Below, piece after piece: positions 23,118 to 34,331 of a DNA stretch of 64,000 nt (positions are counted from its first letter, which is position 1; the number at the start of each line of letters is the position of its first letter). A program made the translations under genes and the position numbers. Origin of the DNA: Vanrija pseudolonga (taxonomy: Eukaryota > Basidiomycota > Tremellomycetes > Trichosporonales > Trichosporonaceae); contig NC_085849.1 in NCBI RefSeq assembly GCF_020906515.1, positions 1,116,001 through 1,180,000 on the forward strand, written 5' to 3'. Below the pieces are notes generated by a model that did not search any database, had not been told where the DNA came from, and worked only from the letters and a program-made list of their open reading frames with translations.

Positions 23118-23785
23118 TTACGCAGGTGGCGGCGCGTCGCCGTCAGCTCGGGGGGTGTATAGCGCTGTTGGGTGTCAGCATAGCGCCAGCCACGCGCACC
23201 CACGCAGCGCCTCTTCATGCCTCTTGCGCTCGGCGCTCGCGGCGCGCTCCGCCTCGATACGCTTCCACACGGCATGCGCCTGCCCGTCGCCGACGACGAG
23301 CTTGGCCGTGATGACGCCGCCGCGGCCGGGGGACGGCAGCCCTGAGGTCGGGGTGCCGTCCGGGACGAAGGACACGAGGAGGTGGTTGGCTGAGAAGAGG
23401 GGCACGGAGAAGTCGTTGGACTTGATTGTGGCCTGGGGAGTGAGCGGGGAACGTGAGGTCGGGAAGGAAGGCGGAAGGCACTCACGTACGGCACCACCAA
23501 CGAGCTCAGCGTCGGCGGGCGGTCGTACACGCGCATCTGCGAGTCGGACTGGGGCGCCTGCGAGATGACGACAAACTGGGGTCAGCTTCGTACCATGTCG
23601 CACGCTTAGCTCACCCGCTCACTCGTGATCCAGATCAGACCCGCGGCATTCTCGACGCGCTTCGGCCCCTCAATGGTGGCTGGCACGCGGAGCTCCACCT
23701 CGGCCGCGTACCCGGGCGTGAGGAGCTTCTCGCCCCGAAGCAGCGCAAAGGCCTTGCTGCCGTGCTCTTCCGTGTTGACTGACAT
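23118..23785 (-). CDS. GRAM-domain protein resembling WW-domain-binding protein 2
   Basis: Four exons on the minus strand (23785-23615, 23575-23486, 23432-23204, 23164-23118) give 178 aa. The whole length reads as a GRAM/PH-like domain: GSKAFALLRGEKLLTPGYAA, AGLIWITSERFVVISQAPQS, PPTLSSLVVPYATIKSNDFS, VPLFSANHLLVSF, then GVITAKLVVGDGQAHAVWKR. The arrangement 'strand, turn, IKSNDFSVPLFSANHLL' matches WBP2-like proteins (IKQPVFGANYI in animals). GRAM domains bind membranes or phosphoinositides. The short C-terminus (YTPRADGDAPPPA) depends on the last 39-nt intron; without it the frame ends a few codons later. Function in fungi is not established. Confidence 0.75.
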
Positions 23786-24208
23786 GGTGTGGGAGTGGGA
23801 GGAAGCACAAGTGGAGGTTGCGTCGTAAGTATTCTCGCATCGTCAGTGGCAACACTGGCTGGTCGCCGCTGGTCGTGCGTCCACTCGCCGCCCGCTGCCG
23901 CCACGTGGACCCCGTGGGGTAACCATGACGTGTGATTTTTCGTCCTGCGGTGGTTGGTTCGGCTGTTGGCGATGGATGGCCCAGTCGAGCCGCTCACCCA
24001 CTTCGACGGCGCCGACCACTACTTGCCTTGTCGGCGCGCGGCGGGTCGCACTACCACCACCAACTCGTCACTTCTTATCCCCATTCCTTTGTCCATTGTC
24101 ACTTTACAACTTACACATCATCCTTCGGCTCCACTCCACTACTACACACACACAACGCGCATCACACAGCGCGACCTCCACTCAGCTCATCCACCCCCCA
24201 CCCACCCA
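23786..24208. promoter_or_regulatory. Divergent promoter between the GRAM gene and the WHIM gene
   Basis: 423 bp between two diverging start codons. The half next to the plus-strand gene is pyrimidine/CA-rich (runs such as CTACTACACACACACAACG). No gene seen. Confidence 0.5.
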
Positions 24209-26324
24209 ATGCCTCGCGTCGCCGATGCTCCGGTGAAGCGCGAAGCAGGAGCGCGCGGCTCAGCAGAGCCGAGCGAGAGCACCGCGGCGAGCCCGCACGC
24301 GAACGGGCACGCGCACAAGCACGCCAATGGCAACGGCACGCCGATCAAAGTCGACGGCAGCGACGACGGCGCCGAGGCTGCCGCCGACGCCGCGCCAACC
24401 TTCCTTGAGGAGGCGAAGCGCCGGCACGAGGCCGATCTCGCCAAGCACGCGTACGAGCCCCCGAGGCCGGAGCGCGTGCAGGATGAGTGAGTTTGCAGCT
24501 GCGCACCCCGGGCCGAGCTAGACTCGGGCCCGCGTCGCATCCTGCGCGCTGCATGCACACGACCAAATGCTAACGCCAACCCCAGCTGGCAGGTCGCATA
24601 CACATGGGCGTTTATTGTAAAGTTCAACCTGCGTGACAAGATTCGCAGGCTCGAGTGTCTGGAAGAGTGAGTCGTGGTCGCCGGAACAAGGGCTGGTCGG
24701 AATGGTGCATCGTCGGTGGACGTTCCGCCGCGGTGCTGCTGCCGCCGGAGGGGCGGTTCGTCGGGTGGGCCAAAGTGCCACACTGGTGGTTTGGCCAGTT
24801 TCCGGGCCTTGGCTGACGCTGATCGTATCTAGCTTTGAACGCTGCCTCACTGAACCCGTCGCCAACCGGCCAGACGACGTCCTCGAGGGCGTCCTAGTCC
24901 GTTTCCTCGCAAATCTCAAGCCCGGCCTCCGCAACCTCGAGTACGTAGATCCGCCAATGTGGCGCTGACACCCCAGCTGCACAAACATCCAATCTCATCT
25001 GTCAAACTACATTTCAGACATGCTCCTCAACTCGTCAGAGTTTACCGTCTGGGACAGGCCCTGGCCACCCAACGAGGAGGCGCGTGGCGGCTGCTGCAAC
25101 CCGTCCGAGGAGCGTCTCGAGCTCGGCCGCTTGCGGTACCTAGGCGAGGACCCCAAGGACCGTGTTCTCCGCAACCCGCTCAAGCAGATGGAGGCGCGTG
25201 GTGGCGGCCTGTTTGAACTCGACTGGCACGAGCGGGCAAGGTTGCTCCGCCAGCTGGTGGACTGGCAACGTGAGTGGAGTGGAGGTCGCGTGGGCTAGAG
25301 CTGAACGGGGCAGTGACGCACTCGGAGGTCATTCGTGCCATCATCAAGGAGCACGAACCGACCAGCAAGCGTAGCGGCGAGCTTGATGCGGCTATCAAGA
25401 CCGAGCCAATCGGTCTTGACCGTGGGAAAAGCCGCATCTGGAGCCTGGATTGTAAGTAAAAGCTCGGTCAGTACACGTCCCTGACCGCGGGCAGCCTCGG
25501 CCCGTTTGTACAAGTCTGGCAACCCGTTCAAGAGGCCATGCCCCTTTGTCGCCATCACAACCACCCGCGCCGAGTTGCAGGAGCAGCAGGCAGTACACGC
25601 CGCGCATGGCGAGTCCAAGCCTGAAAAGCCGGCGGGCACGGGGCCAAAGGGCAAGTTAAAACCAAGCGAACTGTTGGCGTACCGCCGGCAAGTCAAGGGT
25701 GTCGAGGACGAGGCAAAGCTCGCAACGTGGCTCGCTGAAGACTTGATCCCTCGCGCCGAGAAGGAGGAGCTGCGCGTGCAGCGTGCCCGGACGCGTATCG
25801 TCTCGACGTTACGCGCCATGCAGCAAGCCGAGCTGCGCAGTACGCGGACGCGCAGATCGACCAAGAAGGTCGACTATACTTACGACAGCGTTGATGTAGG
25901 TTTGCGTTTGTCTTTTGACTTGCTGACAGGACAGGAGGACGACGAGCCGCCCAGGCGAGGAGGCCGTAGGGGCGCTGCCGAGGCGAGCTTTGGAGGGTAT
26001 GAGCCATCAAAGGCGCGGCCAGTGATCCCAGGCGAGCGGCGCTCGGCACGCGTCAGCCGGCGAGCCGAGATCGAGGAGGACGAGTATGACGATGCGGGCG
26101 AGGGCGGCGAGGGGAGCGGAAGCGTGTCGGCGCCTCCCAGTCCACCTGCCGCACCACAGCCCATGATCGTCGAGGTTGTTCCTCCGCCCGGCGTCAAGAA
26201 AGTCAAGGGGTACACGTGGGTGGAGGAGGTTGTGCCAGTGGGCGAGACGGGTGGACCAGTTGCCAACGGGTCGAGCCCTGGGGTCAGCGGGGTGTCCGAG
26301 GCGATCGAGGTCGACGACGACTAG
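24209..26324 (+). CDS. DDT/WHIM-type chromatin-associated protein
   Basis: Seven exons (24209-24486, 24586-24666, 24833-24940, 24977-25269, 25314-25451, 25495-25895, 25935-26324) give 562 aa. After a low-complexity N-terminus, a DDT-like helical region appears (WQVAYTWAFIVKFNLRDKIR; DDVLEGVLVRFLANLKPGLR), then a WHIM1-like stretch (FELDWHERARLLRQLVDWQL, THSEVIRAIIKEH) and a WSD/WHIM3-like motif (IKTEPIGLDRGKSRIW, LYKSGNPFKRPCPFV). That order is the signature of ISWI-partner proteins (Acf1/WSTF/Rsf1/Ioc types), so a role as a spacing subunit of a nucleosome remodeler is inferred. The C-terminus is acidic and Pro-rich and lacks a PHD or bromodomain. Intron 6 (39 nt) contains no stop and is in frame. 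Confidence 0.68.
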
Positions 26325-26527
26325 TAAAGCGCCGGCTCGCCGAGACGCCGAGCGAGTAAAACTTGTCCACGAGTAGCTTGTGTAGACGACACTTGTGTGG
26401 CGCCATGCATTTCAATGCGATATCCAACTCTCCCTCTCTCTGTCTCTCGCTCTTCTCGTCAGTCTGCCAGACGGAGTACAATGGCCGAATGTCAAGTCCT
26501 GCATGCCAACTACTCTCGGCGCGTTCA

Positions 26528-27239
<712 letters not shown>

Positions 27240-28441
27240 TGTGCTGGGGGTACTGCTACTGTGTGTTGCTGCTAGCTAGCTTGCTTGCTTGTGAGCAGAG
27301 ATGACTGAACGCTCCCTCGTCGCAGTGCCGAACCAGACTGCAGGCGGTGGTCATCGGGCACTCGAGGGACGGTAAGCACGGAGTTATGCGGCCTAGCGCC
27401 GCAGTGTGGCACTTGGCCCTGGGTGGTGCGGCGGGAGGGGATGCTTGCTGCATGAGTGGGGACGGGCGGGGTGCAAGCGGTGTATGCGGGCAGCGTTGTG
27501 CATGCATATGTGTGTGTTGGGGGTGAGTGCTTGGTGCGGTGGGTATGCATCGACGTGTGTATGGTGAAAGCTGGCTTGGTGGTCTGTGGTCTGGTAGTGG
27601 TGATGGTGTGAGGCAGCAGCATGCCTCGTGGCGGTCGATGGGCCACTCAACCAGAAATGCAGGCAGCTTGGACAAATCAACTCGATGTCAGTAAGTAGCC
27701 GAAGAATAGGTGGGGAGATGGAGGCACCAGCCACTCTGAAGTGCACCAGTGCGTGCAGAACGTGGCGGGGACACCGCCATCCGCTGGCCGTCGCCGCGGG
27801 GGTGCGTGCGCAGCAGCTCCTCGTCACGACCAGGTCTGGAGACGAGGGAGAGTGGGTTGGTAGGTGTCAGGCCATGTACACCGTCGGGGGGCAGTGCACC
27901 GAGGAGCCAAGCAAGGGTTAGGTTGGGGGTGGACGAGGAGGATACGGGGAAGTGGCGGGCCATGCAGCGGGGGTTGGGGGCAGGACCACCCATCTTGCAC
28001 TGGCGGTGCTTGTCTGTACACTGGGCTCGAGTGTATACTAGACTAGCCCCCAGTAGCGCTGTACCAGTACAGGATCAACCCTTGAGCATGACCCACTGGG
28101 TGCAACTCGCCGCCAACTGAGGACGAAAGCCGCCTTCTCGCCACGCTAGCTCGCCACCCGCCTCCTGCGATGCACCAGTACCCTCCCCGTACCAAGCACA
28201 CTCACCTACTCCCACCACCAGACCCTATGCATAGTTGTCTCACCTTCCGATGCAAGCCTCCCACGGCGATAGTGCACCACACCACACCCCACCCCACTCA
28301 CCCACCACCCAACTCGCCTCCACCAATTTGCTCCCGCGCCTCCTTGAACGGACATTGTCGGTTCGTCAAAAGTCGGTTGACCACCATCGCGATCAGCTCG
28401 AGCGACCACTTGAAACAGCAACAACAACACCGCGACCCGCC
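27240..28441. other. Gene-free divergent interval upstream of ACP1 and the bL17m gene
   Basis: 1.2 kb with no supported gene. Both strands show many short overlapping frames, rich in His/Pro/Thr on the minus strand (CA/TG-rich DNA around 27400-27620). The last 250 bp before 28442 are C-rich pyrimidine leader sequence. Promoters for both flanking mitochondrial genes are expected here. Confidence 0.5.
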
Positions 28442-29704
28442 ATGAAGCACGGCATCAAGCTGCGCAAGCTCCAGAGGACGCCGAGCCACCGCGCCGCGCT
28501 CCTGAGGTGAGTTGCAGCGCCCCCGGCACCCACGCACCCCGCCCGCCGGCTCACTTTTCAGAAACCTCGTCTCGGCCCTCCTCCACCACGAGGTCATCAA
28601 GACCACCGTGCCCAAGGCCAAGGAGGCGGCACGCCTGGCCGAGAAGGTGTGTTAAAGCTGCGGTGGAGGGCACTGTACTGATATCCCAGATCATCTCGCA
28701 TGGCAAGCGCGGCACTGACCCCGCGAGGCGCGCAGCCCAGGCTTTCCTCTTCGTGAGTTGGCCAATTCCGCGTTCAGCGCTAACTCGCAGCCCGGACACC
28801 ACTACACGCCCGTCTCGCCGTACGAGCAGCCCGTCGCGCCGACCCGCGCGCCAGGCTACGACCTCGAGACGTCGGACCCCGAGACGTTCCAGGCGTCCAC
28901 GTCCCTGCTGCCCAAGGTCTTCGGCACCCTGGCGGAGCGGTACGCTGAGCGGCCGGGAGGCTACACGCGCATCACGAAGTTTGGCCGCCGGCCGGGAGAC
29001 TACGCGCCTGTCGCGCTCGTGAGCCTCGTCGACGGCCCGCGCGACATCAAGTTTGAGCTCACTGCGCGCGCGGCCGCGCGCGAGAGCGCCGTCCTCGCCA
29101 ACTACAAGGGCCGCGACGCGCTGCCTGATGGCTTTGACACCTCGAAGTTGAGGGAGCGCACGGCGCAGTCGGTCAACAAGGTGCTCAAGTACCGCGGTGA
29201 CAAGGGGAAGCAGGAGTTTGCGGCGCTCGCCAAGGAGTTCTCGGTGAGTTGGGGCGAGTGGCGCGGCGCGGCGCCACGCCGTAGGCGCGGGCTTGCGATG
29301 CGGCTAGCTGGTCAAGGAGGCCGCTGGGCACGCAGTGCATGCGCCTCTGCATATCGATGACAAGCAGCTAATCATCCCAGGACAAGCTCGTGGTTGAGTC
29401 CGCCGCCGTTGGACACCGTCGCTCCACCAAGGAGACCGAGTTCCACTTCAACAAGCCTTCGTGAGTAGCATGGGTTGATGCCCTCTCTCGACGAACCAAC
29501 CCGCTCACACCCCGCAGCCTCACAGCACCACTGCAGGGCCGCCGCGTGCTCGCTGGAGAGCGCTTCCCCGGCATATCGGTCCGCAACACTGGTCTCGGCC
29601 TTGCCCGCGGCGCCCTCGCACGGCACTCGGGCAAGCGCAACACGGAGGCCTTGTTTGTTTCTGAGCGTAGGGGCGACAAGGCGCCCGTGGCAGAGGTTGA
29701 CTAG
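28442..29704 (+). CDS. MRPL8: Mitochondrial ribosomal protein bL17m
   Basis: Large-subunit mitoribosomal protein. Exons 28442-28506, 28562-28646, 28690-28752, 28791-29243, 29381-29460 and 29518-29704 give 310 aa. The bL17 core is at the N-terminus: [57 protein letters not shown], and continues to [20 protein letters not shown]. As in other fungi there is a long C-terminal extension (about 190 residues) absent from bacterial L17. Five short introns, all phase-consistent. The first exon starts with only one Met before KHGIKLRK, as bacterial L17 does. Confidence 0.93.
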
Positions 29705-30001
29705 ACGTGATCATGTATGCATTGTTGGCACTTGCGGGGTGTGGTGGTTGTGGTTTACTCGAGGCGCGGCACAAGGCGGAGGTTTTCTTCAGGGCCTTCG
29801 TCGGCGGGCGGCCTTGTTGACTTTGCGGTTGCCGATCAACAGAGTGGGTGTCTGGGTGTCTGTCAGGTGGCCGTCGTCGGTACCTCACTTGGCACTCCTC
29901 TACCCCACCCGGCGACCCCCCAACAACCCGCACCGCACCCGACGACGACCTCATGACCCACTCGTCGACATTGTGACAGCACTCTTCTCCGTCTCATCGT
30001 G

Positions 30002-31617
30002 ATGCGCATCGGCCCCCTCGCGCGCGCGGCGGCGCGTTCAGCAGCAGCAACGCGCGCCTCGGGCTCTTCTTCGTCTGCCAGCCCCAGCCGCAGCCGCAGC
30101 CTGCACGACTTTGTGCGCGGGACAACACCAGACGGGAGTGAGTCGGCGCGCCGCCGTGCGATGTTCGGAGCGGGGTCGCTAACTGCCGCAGCCGTGTACA
30201 AGGTCCCGCTCAACTCGCCCAAGGTCGTCGGCGTGTACAGCTCGCGCGGGCAGCGCGCGTGAGTGGGCCGAACCGGCTGCATACCTGCACCGCTGACACG
30301 CGCAGATACCAGGAGGACGCGACAGCCGTCCACGCCCTCGAGATCGCTGTCACCGAGCTGCAGGCTTCATTGCCGAGCAAGGCGCCCAAGTGGGACCCGG
30401 CAAAGGCAGGCGGCGAGGCGCTGGCCAAGCAGGTCGGCTTCTTTGCCATCTTTGACGGGTGGGTCATGTGGCTTAGGAAGCGCGCTTCTGACATTGCAGG
30501 CATGGCGGCCGCTCAGTCTCCAGCTTCCTGCACTCGCGTCTCGCGGAGATTGTCGAGACGTGCACGCCTGCCGATATCCCCGCCGTTGTGGAGGAGACGG
30601 TCGAGCTGGGCGGATACTTTCGCCGTTGGCGCGGCGGCGCATTGCAGCGGTATACCAAGTGGGCCATGTCCGAGCCCGCGCCCGTGACGGAGCCCATGAC
30701 GCTCGAGGAGCGGTTGACGCTCGCGTTTCTCAAGGTAGGTTGCGTGCGTGGGCGGGTAGTGCTGACGCCAGGCCGACCAGATGCTGCGGAAAGAGATCGA
30801 AGACGGCGCCGAGCACACGGGCTCGACGGCGTCCGTCGTGCTCCTCCACTCGCTCGACGAGCCGGGCCAGCCGCACTGGGCCGCGAGGAAGATCCACCTC
30901 ACCGTCGCGCAGGTCGGCGACACGCGCGTGCTGCTCTGCAACAAGAAGACGGGCGAGGCCAAGGCGCTCACTGACCGCCACCATGCGGAGAGCCGTATCG
31001 AGGCCGACCGCCTGCGACGGATGGGCACGGACAGATTGATCTCGGACAGCTTTGGCGAGACGCGCTGGATGGGCGCGATTGAGAATACTAGAGGGTGGGT
31101 TGAATCGCGAGCCGCGAGCGCAGCGAGGGGCGAGCTGGATGAGGGGGGAGATGGGGGGGAGGGGACCAGGGGGGTGCAGAGCGAAGGCACAACCGACAAA
31201 CGCTGACTCCCTAGCTTTGGCGACTTCGAGTTCAAGTCGTCGGGCGTTACAGTAGAGCCAGAAGTGCGGACAACAATCATTGACGGTAAGTGTTCTGCAG
31301 CCATGCGCGAGACGCCAGCACTCACGCCCTCCCCAGGCGCCGACAACTGCTACCTCATCTTCGTGACGGACGGCCTGACGTCGCTCCTCTCGGACCAGGA
31401 GCTCGTCGACCTTGCCCGGCGATCAATAGACCCGACGCGCGCCGCCAAGACGATCGTGCACTTTGGCGAGGACCTCGCCGCGCAGGACAACTGCACGTGC
31501 ATTGTCGTGCCGCTCGCCGGGTGGGGCGAGGTCGGTGGCGAGGACTCGACCGCCGCACGGCGCGAGTACCGCCGCCAACAAGCCGACATGCTCAGCACAA
31601 GGATGCAGCGCATGTAG
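30002..31617 (+). CDS. PP2C-type protein phosphatase, mitochondrial (Ptc6/Aup1-like)
   Basis: Mn/Mg-dependent Ser/Thr phosphatase. Exons 30002-30258, 30306-30458, 30500-30734, 30772-31094, 31215-31285 and 31337-31617 give 439 aa. The N-terminus (MRIGPLARAAARSAAATRAS) looks like a mitochondrial presequence. PP2C motifs in order: GVYSSRGQRAYQEDA, FFAIFDGHGGRSVSSFLHSR, GSTASVVLL, VAQVGDTRVLLC, NCYLIFVTDGLTSLLSDQEL, and AAQDNCTCIVVPL. The metal-binding Asp residues of FDGHGG, VTDGL and QDN are all present, so it should be active. Yeast Ptc6 has been tied to mitophagy and pyruvate dehydrogenase; orthology is inferred, not shown. The exon 4 acceptor could be nine bases later (30781). Confidence 0.87.
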
Positions 31618-31889
31618 GCTGGCTGCGAGCTGCTAGGTGTACGATTAGATCCCATATCTGTTTCCAAGCATTACATGCATGTGGTTTTTGGCTGGAGCGC
31701 AGCGAGACTGTGATGGTCTGGTCGCACTGCCACGGCGCCACTCGGTCGCCGTGTCGGATTCAGGTCCCGTGCAGCCAGCCAGGTCGCTGGTGCCAAAACG
31801 TCACTGTTGCACCTGCTGGCTGCAGCACGTCACGACGACCGACGAGACAATCAATCACCTCGCCATCACACCACACAACAACCATCACA

Positions 31890-34146
31890 ATGGACGAGGA
31901 AGAGTCCTTTGCGCGCCTGCTATCAGCGTCGACACCAGCGCACAGGCCATCGCTGTACAGCAACTCGACGGCCGAGGCGGACCCATGGGCGAACCCGTTC
32001 AACGAGAGCGCACCGTCGTGGGGCCCGCCGCCGCCGGCTGCGTCACAGCAGCACGAGCCAGAGCCAGAGCCAGAGCCAGAGTACGCCGGCTTTGGGGGGT
32101 TCGCAGCGACCGTGCCCGACCCGCCGTCGGTCATCGCTGCGCGCGAGCGCGAGGAGCTCGCGCGCCAGTCGCAGCCTGCCAGCCCCGAGGCGTACCCCGC
32201 CGATCCGTACGCGCCGAGCGGGTTCGTGTCCCCGCCGCGCACCTCACCGACGGCCGGCCTCGGCCGCTCGGCAGCCCGCTCGCCCCCCACATCGCCCTCC
32301 AAGCCCCCAGTAGCGGCGGCGCCCCGCGCACTGCCCGCCGGCCTGATTGACGAGGAGCTGCTCGCCCAGAGCGACCCGCACGCGAGCCTCAAGCGCGCGT
32401 TCGTCGCCTCTGCCCCGGCGGCAGCGGCGGCGTCGACGCCGGCCTCCGCCGCGCCGCCGACACCAGAGAAGAAGGGCACGTACGTCTTCCGCCCCAAGCC
32501 GGTGGACACGAAGCGCCGGCTGCCGACCGACCCCACCGCCGTGCCGCTGCCTGATTCGGCGGTGCCCTCGAGACCCGACACGCCGGTGGCTGCGGGCGCG
32601 GCTGTGCCGACGCCGGGCGATCGCGTGTCCGTGTCCCCGCTCGAGAGCGCAGCGGCCGACGACTACGGGTTCCAGAGCCTCGCGATCGGCGGCGCGACGA
32701 ACGGGATCGCGGCGCGCATCGGCGGGCGGGGATGGGGCGCCGTCGACGCCGACGAGGGCCCGCTCGCGGGCGGCAGCGACCCGTGGAACGAGGGCGGTGG
32801 AGGCTGGGGCGGAGAGCAGGACAGGGAGTCCGAGCCCGAGCCCGAGCCCGCTGCGCCGAGCCCGACCGGCTCGGGGCCGTCGCGCGTCCAGGCCCGCGAG
32901 GGCTCGCTGCCCGGCTCGCCGCGCCGCTCCAAGCTACTCAGCACGCCCGTGTTCCAGATCACCGTGTCGAACCCTACGAAAGTGGGGGACCCGGTGCGCG
33001 GGCACGTCGTGTACACTGTCCAGACGAAGACGACGTCGCCGCACTACCGGCGTGGCGAGTTCAGCGTGCTCCGCCGCTTCTCTGATTTCCTGTGGCTGTA
33101 CGAGGCCCTGCTGGCGAACAACCCCGGCGTGTTTGTTCCGCCAGTGCCGGACAAGCATGTGTTTGGACGCTTCCAGGACCAGTTTATCGAGACGCGCCGC
33201 TCAGCCCTGCAGCGCTGCCTGACCAAGATCACGTCGCACCCTATTCTTCAGCTCGACCCAGACCTGCGCCTGTTCCTCGAGTCGGACAGCTTTGCGCTCG
33301 ACATCAAGAACCGCGGCAAGCCGCCGACCGAGGCACCACAGAACACTGGCGTGTTGGCCAGCTGGACGGGGCCGCGCTATGTCGAGCAGGACGACTGGTT
33401 CGACCAGAAAAAGCTGTACCTCGACCACCTCGAGACGCAGCTCAAGGGCGTGTCCAAGTCTCTAGATGTGGCGAGCAAGGCGCGCCTCGAGCTCGCGACC
33501 ACGGTCGGCGAGTTTTCAGATGCCGCACAGGCGCTCGCAGAGTCGGACCTCGGCGCGGCAATGTGCGCTGCGCTCGGCCGGCTGGCGGATCTCACGAAGA
33601 AGGAGCGCACGTTTGGCGAGGAGCAAGCGACGAGCGACGTCGCCCAGCTGCTAAACCTCGCCGACGAGTACGTGCGCTTCATCGGCAGCGTGCGGCTCGC
33701 GTTTGCGTCCCGCGTGCGCGCGTACCACACGGCACAGGCGGCGGATAGGGAGGTGCAGCGCGTGCGGCAAGCACGCGAGAAGGCGCGGCTGCAGGGCAAG
33801 CTGGCCGACCGGGCGGCTGCGTCAATGGCCGAGCTTGGCGAGGTAGGTGGCATTTTGTGAGCGTGAGCTAGTTGCTGACCCGCGCTCCCAGGCCGAGCGC
33901 CGCTCGCGCGACGCCGCAGCAGACTTTGAGGCCCAGTCCAAGCTCGTCAAGGCCGAGTTTGCTCGCTTCGAGCGCGAGCGTGTCGACGAGTTCCGCAAGA
34001 CGCTCACCATCCATCTCGACGGACAGATTGCGCGCCAGCGCGAGCTCGTCACTGCGTGGGAGGAATACCACGCCATGCTGCTCAAGATGGTGCACCGCGC
34101 CCAGCAGCAGCAGCAGGCGCAGGCGGCCGCGGCCGCGCAGGCATAG
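31890..34146 (+). CDS. VPS5: Sorting nexin, retromer subunit (SNX1/Vps5 type)
   Basis: PX-BAR protein that forms the membrane-bending part of retromer for endosome-to-Golgi transport. Two exons (31890-33842, 33892-34146) give 735 aa. The first 345 residues are Pro/Ala/Glu-rich and disordered, with a Glu-Pro repeat. The PX domain begins near residue 350 (PVFQITVSNPTKVGDPVRGH) and has the phosphoinositide motif LRRFSDFLWLYEAL and PPVPDKHVFGRFQDQFIETR. The BAR domain runs from about residue 500 (FDQKKLYLDHLETQLKGVSK) to the end, with DVAQLLNLADEYVRFIGSVR and ERRSRDAAADFEAQSKLVKA. The C-terminus is a short Gln/Ala run. Confidence 0.92.
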
Positions 34147-34331
34147 GCAGGAGGCGGGGGCGGAGTATGTGGTTCGGAGTGAGAGTAGTGGCTAGTATGA
34201 TAATGACATCTGTGCATCTGTGTAGCTGTGCGCCGTGTGGGTGTTTGTGGCCGCGAGAGGGCCCGCTGTGTGTTCCGCATCCCTCGTCGCCAGATCAAAT
34301 GATGATGCATCCCAAGACAGACCCATGCAAA

